DNA from: JAAOZN01 sp964421575 | GTDB lineage: Archaea > Thermoproteota > Nitrososphaeria > Nitrososphaerales > JAAOZN01 | DNA: 34,625 nt | Assembly: GCA_964421575.1 (NCBI GenBank) | Contig: CAYQXI010000055.1 | Span: forward strand, 1 to 34,625 | Reading direction: 5' to 3' | Shown: piece by piece, positions 32,806-34,625 of the stretch | Layout of the letters: every line of letters starts with the position of its first letter | Numbering within the stretch: the first letter of the stretch is position 1 | Translations under genes and position numbers: made by a program | The notes under the pieces: model-generated | Told to the model about the DNA's origin: nothing | Database searches by the model: none | What the model saw: the letters and a program-made list of their open reading frames with translations, nothing else

Positions 32806-33969
32806 CTAGAGGGCTTCTTTAACCTCCACCACTTCAGCCTTCTCAACGCTCGTGTTTACGGCCTCATCAAGATTTATTTCACTCTCTATCTTCTCAACAT
32901 CCTCAAGCCTAGCCTTCGTTACTGGATGCTTTGCGATGAAAAGTGAGCAGCAGTCCTTATAGGGCCTCGTGGAGATCTCGAATGTTCCTATCTGCTTCGC
33001 CAGATTGACGGTTTCATTCTTATCGTATGTTAGTAGAGGTCTAAGTATGGGCATAGAGACAGCACGCTCTATTACCGACAGGTTTTCCAGTGTTTGCGAC
33101 GAGACCTGCGCCAAGTTTTCACCGCTACCCAACGCTACTATGCCATACTTGCTGGCGATCTTCTCACCAACTCTAACCATATACCTTCTGAATAAGATGA
33201 GCCTGTATCTGAGGGGCACCTTTATAGCCTCGATTTCAAAGGGGTGGAAGGATACGAAGAAGATGCGTGCTGAAAAAGAGTAGCGGTTCAGCAACTTAAC
33301 AAGATCAAGGATCTTAGCGTTCCACCTTTCATCAAATCTTTGAAAGGCGTGGAAGTGGAGGTAGTCTACCTCACAGCCCCGTTTCATAAGTAGCCAAGCA
33401 GCGACGGGCGAATCTATGCCACCAGATAGAAGGTGCAGAACCTTGCCAGATACACCTACAGGGAGACCGCACAACCCCCTCACTTTCTGTGTGTGTATGT
33501 ATGCTTCGCCATCTGCGATTTCGACAAAGACCTCTTTATCAGGTGCATTTAACGACACCTCAACATTAAATGTGCTTACCAGATGTGCGCCCAGCTCCCT
33601 ATTAAGATCGATAGATTTGAATGGTACGGTTTTATCGGCTCTATTAGTAGATACCTTTACTTTCTCCCCGGGTTGAAATACCAGATTTTTGTCTACGCAG
33701 TGCATTATGCTCTCTTTGTCGGCTTTTGTTCTGTAGCAGAATGCGAACCACGCTATGCCGAAGACCCTTTTAAGCCTCTCCTCGATCTTAGCAACATCAG
33801 ACTTCTCATTCAGCTCTAAAACAAGCCTGCCGTGAATATTTTTTACCCCAGCATATTCTTCCTCTGCGAGCGCCTTCTTTATATTCTCGACTAGCCTCCT
33901 CTCGTAGAATGGTCTATTAAGACCCTTTAACGCTATCTCGCCGTAGTGTATGAGCACGCAATCAAACAT
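32806..33969 (-). CDS. thiI: ThiI, tRNA 4-thiouridine synthetase / sulfurtransferase
   Basis: ThiI adenylates tRNA for 4-thiouridine formation and may supply sulfur for thiazole synthesis. The 387-residue sequence begins with a ferredoxin-like region and THUMP domain (IHYGEIALKGLNRPFYERRL at 7-26). The PP-loop HLLSGGIDSPVAAWLLMKRG follows near 179-198. STRPYKDCCSLFIAKHPVTK near 338 holds conserved cysteines. There is no C-terminal rhodanese domain, as is usual in archaea; the tail is a glutamate-rich stretch. ATG 33969 is almost at the predicted initiation site of a TATA element, so a leaderless message is likely. Confidence 0.93.
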   Translation of the reverse strand: MFDCVLIHYGEIALKGLNRPFYERRLVENIKKALAEEEYAGVKNIHGRLVLELNEKSDVAKIEERLKRVFGIAWFAFCYRTKADKESIMHCVDKNLVFQPGEKVKVSTNRADKTVPFKSIDLNRELGAHLVSTFNVEVSLNAPDKEVFVEIADGEAYIHTQKVRGLCGLPVGVSGKVLHLLSGGIDSPVAAWLLMKRGCEVDYLHFHAFQRFDERWNAKILDLVKLLNRYSFSARIFFVSFHPFEIEAIKVPLRYRLILFRRYMVRVGEKIASKYGIVALGSGENLAQVSSQTLENLSVIERAVSMPILRPLLTYDKNETVNLAKQIGTFEISTRPYKDCCSLFIAKHPVTKARLEDVEKIESEINLDEAVNTSVEKAEVVEVKEAL

Positions 33970-33993
33970 TTTTTCAGTTAAGGTAAGGTGACG

Positions 33994-34005
33994 AATTTTT
34001 AAAAG
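33994..34005 (-). promoter_or_regulatory. TATA element for thiI
   Basis: CTTTTAAAAATT on the minus strand is about 31 bases before the thiI ATG. The remaining part of this gap, up to 34095, shows no gene, dyad or clear terminator. Confidence 0.5.
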
Positions 34006-34095
34006 CCTTTAGGAAGAGAGGTAACAGGTAGTGTTTGAATAGGTGTGGCAAATTTTGGCTAAAGGGGGCGCTATAAGTATTGACTTTTTTACTGT

Positions 34096-34452
34096 TTATG
34101 GTAAGGCTTCTTCGTATTCTACTTCATTGAAAACGATAGATCTTCCGCAATAGATTTCGGACTCAAAGTAGCGTATAGGCAGTGATAACTTCTTCCGATT
34201 ATAATTTTTGAAAGCTTCGATAATGGTTCTCCAAGTGCGTGGATTGTGTGGAGGCCCGACTATTATGGGCTGTATATTCCAGCTAAACGCACCGTCTAAA
34301 TGTCTCCCTGAACTCTGAGAAGCCCAGTTTACATAATACTCTATCTGGTCGACTATGTCTGGTTGTATTTGCTCATCCTTAAGCTCTATTATCCTATACC
34401 CTCTTCTGAAAGAACATGACGTATTCGTGCTTGAAGAAGTAGGTTCCCCACT
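34096..34452 (-). pseudogene. Nuclease-like reading frame without any start codon (restriction-enzyme remnant or frameshifted fusion)
   Basis: Open from 34452 (after a TAA at 34455-34453) to a TAA at 34098-34096, 118 codons with no ATG, GTG or TTG. From about 34401 the translation looks like real protein: GYRIIELKDEQIQPDIVDQI, then EYYVNWASQ, AFSWNIQPIIVGPPHNPRTW, SLPIRYFE and IVFNEVEY. ELK after two hydrophobic residues, followed by a helix with Q and Y/W, resembles the second half of a PD-(D/E)xK nuclease core. The preceding strand with the catalytic Asp is missing, and its place is taken in another frame by the end of a methyltransferase. A single-base change near 34399-34407 would fuse the two frames. 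Decay, sequencing error, programmed frameshift and true fusion are all open. Confidence 0.55.
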
Positions 34453-34625
34453 TTAAAGCCCTATACTTCCATAGGTGAAACTGTCCTCGCTTAGCCATAG
34501 TCTCCTCAAAATTCTTAACACAGATGGCTTTAAGCTTCAGCTCCCGTTTAAGCGTTTCATTCATTACATAGAATCCAAGTGGAAACCACTCCCCTTTTGT
34601 GTATTTATCTCCTATAACTAACACG
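34394..34625 (-). CDS. DNA methyltransferase, C-terminal end (cut by window edge)
   Basis: The visible 76 residues (VLVIGDKYTKGEWFPLGFY, then LKAICVKNFEETMAKRGQ, HLWKYRAL and YFFKHEYVMFFQKR) match the C-terminal part of N4/N6 DNA methyltransferases. In these the conserved FKHEYVxxF segment ends the protein. The catalytic (D/N/S)PP(Y/W) motif would lie to the right of the window. The stop TAG is at 34396-34394, inside the nuclease-like frame. A restriction-modification role is inferred from the neighbouring frame. The first in-frame GTG at the window edge (34624) is internal, not a start. Confidence 0.72.
   Translation of the reverse strand, partial: VLVIGDKYTKGEWFPLGFYVMNETLKRELKLKAICVKNFEETMAKRGQFHLWKYRALKWGTYFFKHEYVMFFQKRV

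Noticed and set aside
34081..34098. T6 run as a terminator
   Set aside because: The T-run is on the plus strand, where no gene ends; the flanking genes are on minus.
1..34625. CRISPR arrays, insertion sequences, integrase or attachment sites, tRNA and rRNA
   Set aside because: No spaced identical repeats, transposase-like proteins, terminal inverted repeats or cloverleaf/rRNA sequence were seen by eye on either strand.

Overview
The window reads as a chromosome segment of an uncultivated, probably thermophilic archaeon of the TACK/Thermoproteota side. Support comes from archaeal TATA-box promoters with short or absent leaders, a LysW-type lysine pathway, HerA/NurA, an archaeal nucleotidyltransferase family and ThiI without a rhodanese domain. 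It also carries the archaeal C1 machinery (methanofuran, tetrahydromethanopterin, F420). TTG start codons are unusually common. Genus-level placement is not possible from sequence alone, and no methyl-coenzyme M reductase or CO dehydrogenase gene lies in the window.

Positions 1-5057 (minus strand) hold hdrC-hdrB-hdrA-mvhD-mvhG-mvhA, a heterodisulfide-reductase/F420-non-reducing [NiFe] hydrogenase complex of the flavin-based electron-bifurcating type; mvhA is cut by the window edge. Its promoter (about 5116) carries a perfect 9-bp dyad over the expected transcription start. Divergent from it is the hydrogenase maturation block: protease, hypB, hypA and hypE on plus (5283-8008), meeting hypF-hypC-hypD on minus (11625-7995) tail to tail. 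Upstream of hypF are an XRE-family regulator, herA and nurA, and a divergent small winged-helix protein at 14875-15267 that shares a TATA element and repeats with nurA.

Positions 15264-27833 form a C1-cofactor island. A methanofuran operon mfnD-mfnF-mfnE ends in a CofE-like protein of unknown function. A HisA-like protein is divergent from mfnD. Next come cofE (F420 tail) and mptN-like (H4MPT glutamylation), then mch and the formylmethanofuran dehydrogenase operon fwdD-fwdB-fwdA-fwdC. A CitG-like protein is divergent from fwdD. Cofactor synthesis thus sits beside the enzymes that use those cofactors (CO2 to formyl-MFR to methenyl-H4MPT). The hydrogenase/Hdr block could supply low-potential electrons.

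Positions 27810-32728 hold the LysW-dependent lysine operon lysS-lysW-lysX-lysK, followed by a COG2413-like nucleotidyltransferase, with an Lrp/AsnC regulator upstream. lysW is very short. thiI follows at 32806-33969. The right edge (34096-34625) carries the C-terminus of a DNA methyltransferase and a startless, nuclease-like reading frame. This is the most anomalous spot in the window and looks like a frameshifted or decayed restriction-modification locus. No tRNA, rRNA, CRISPR array, insertion sequence or integrase was found, and no gene-free stretch exceeds 300 bases.
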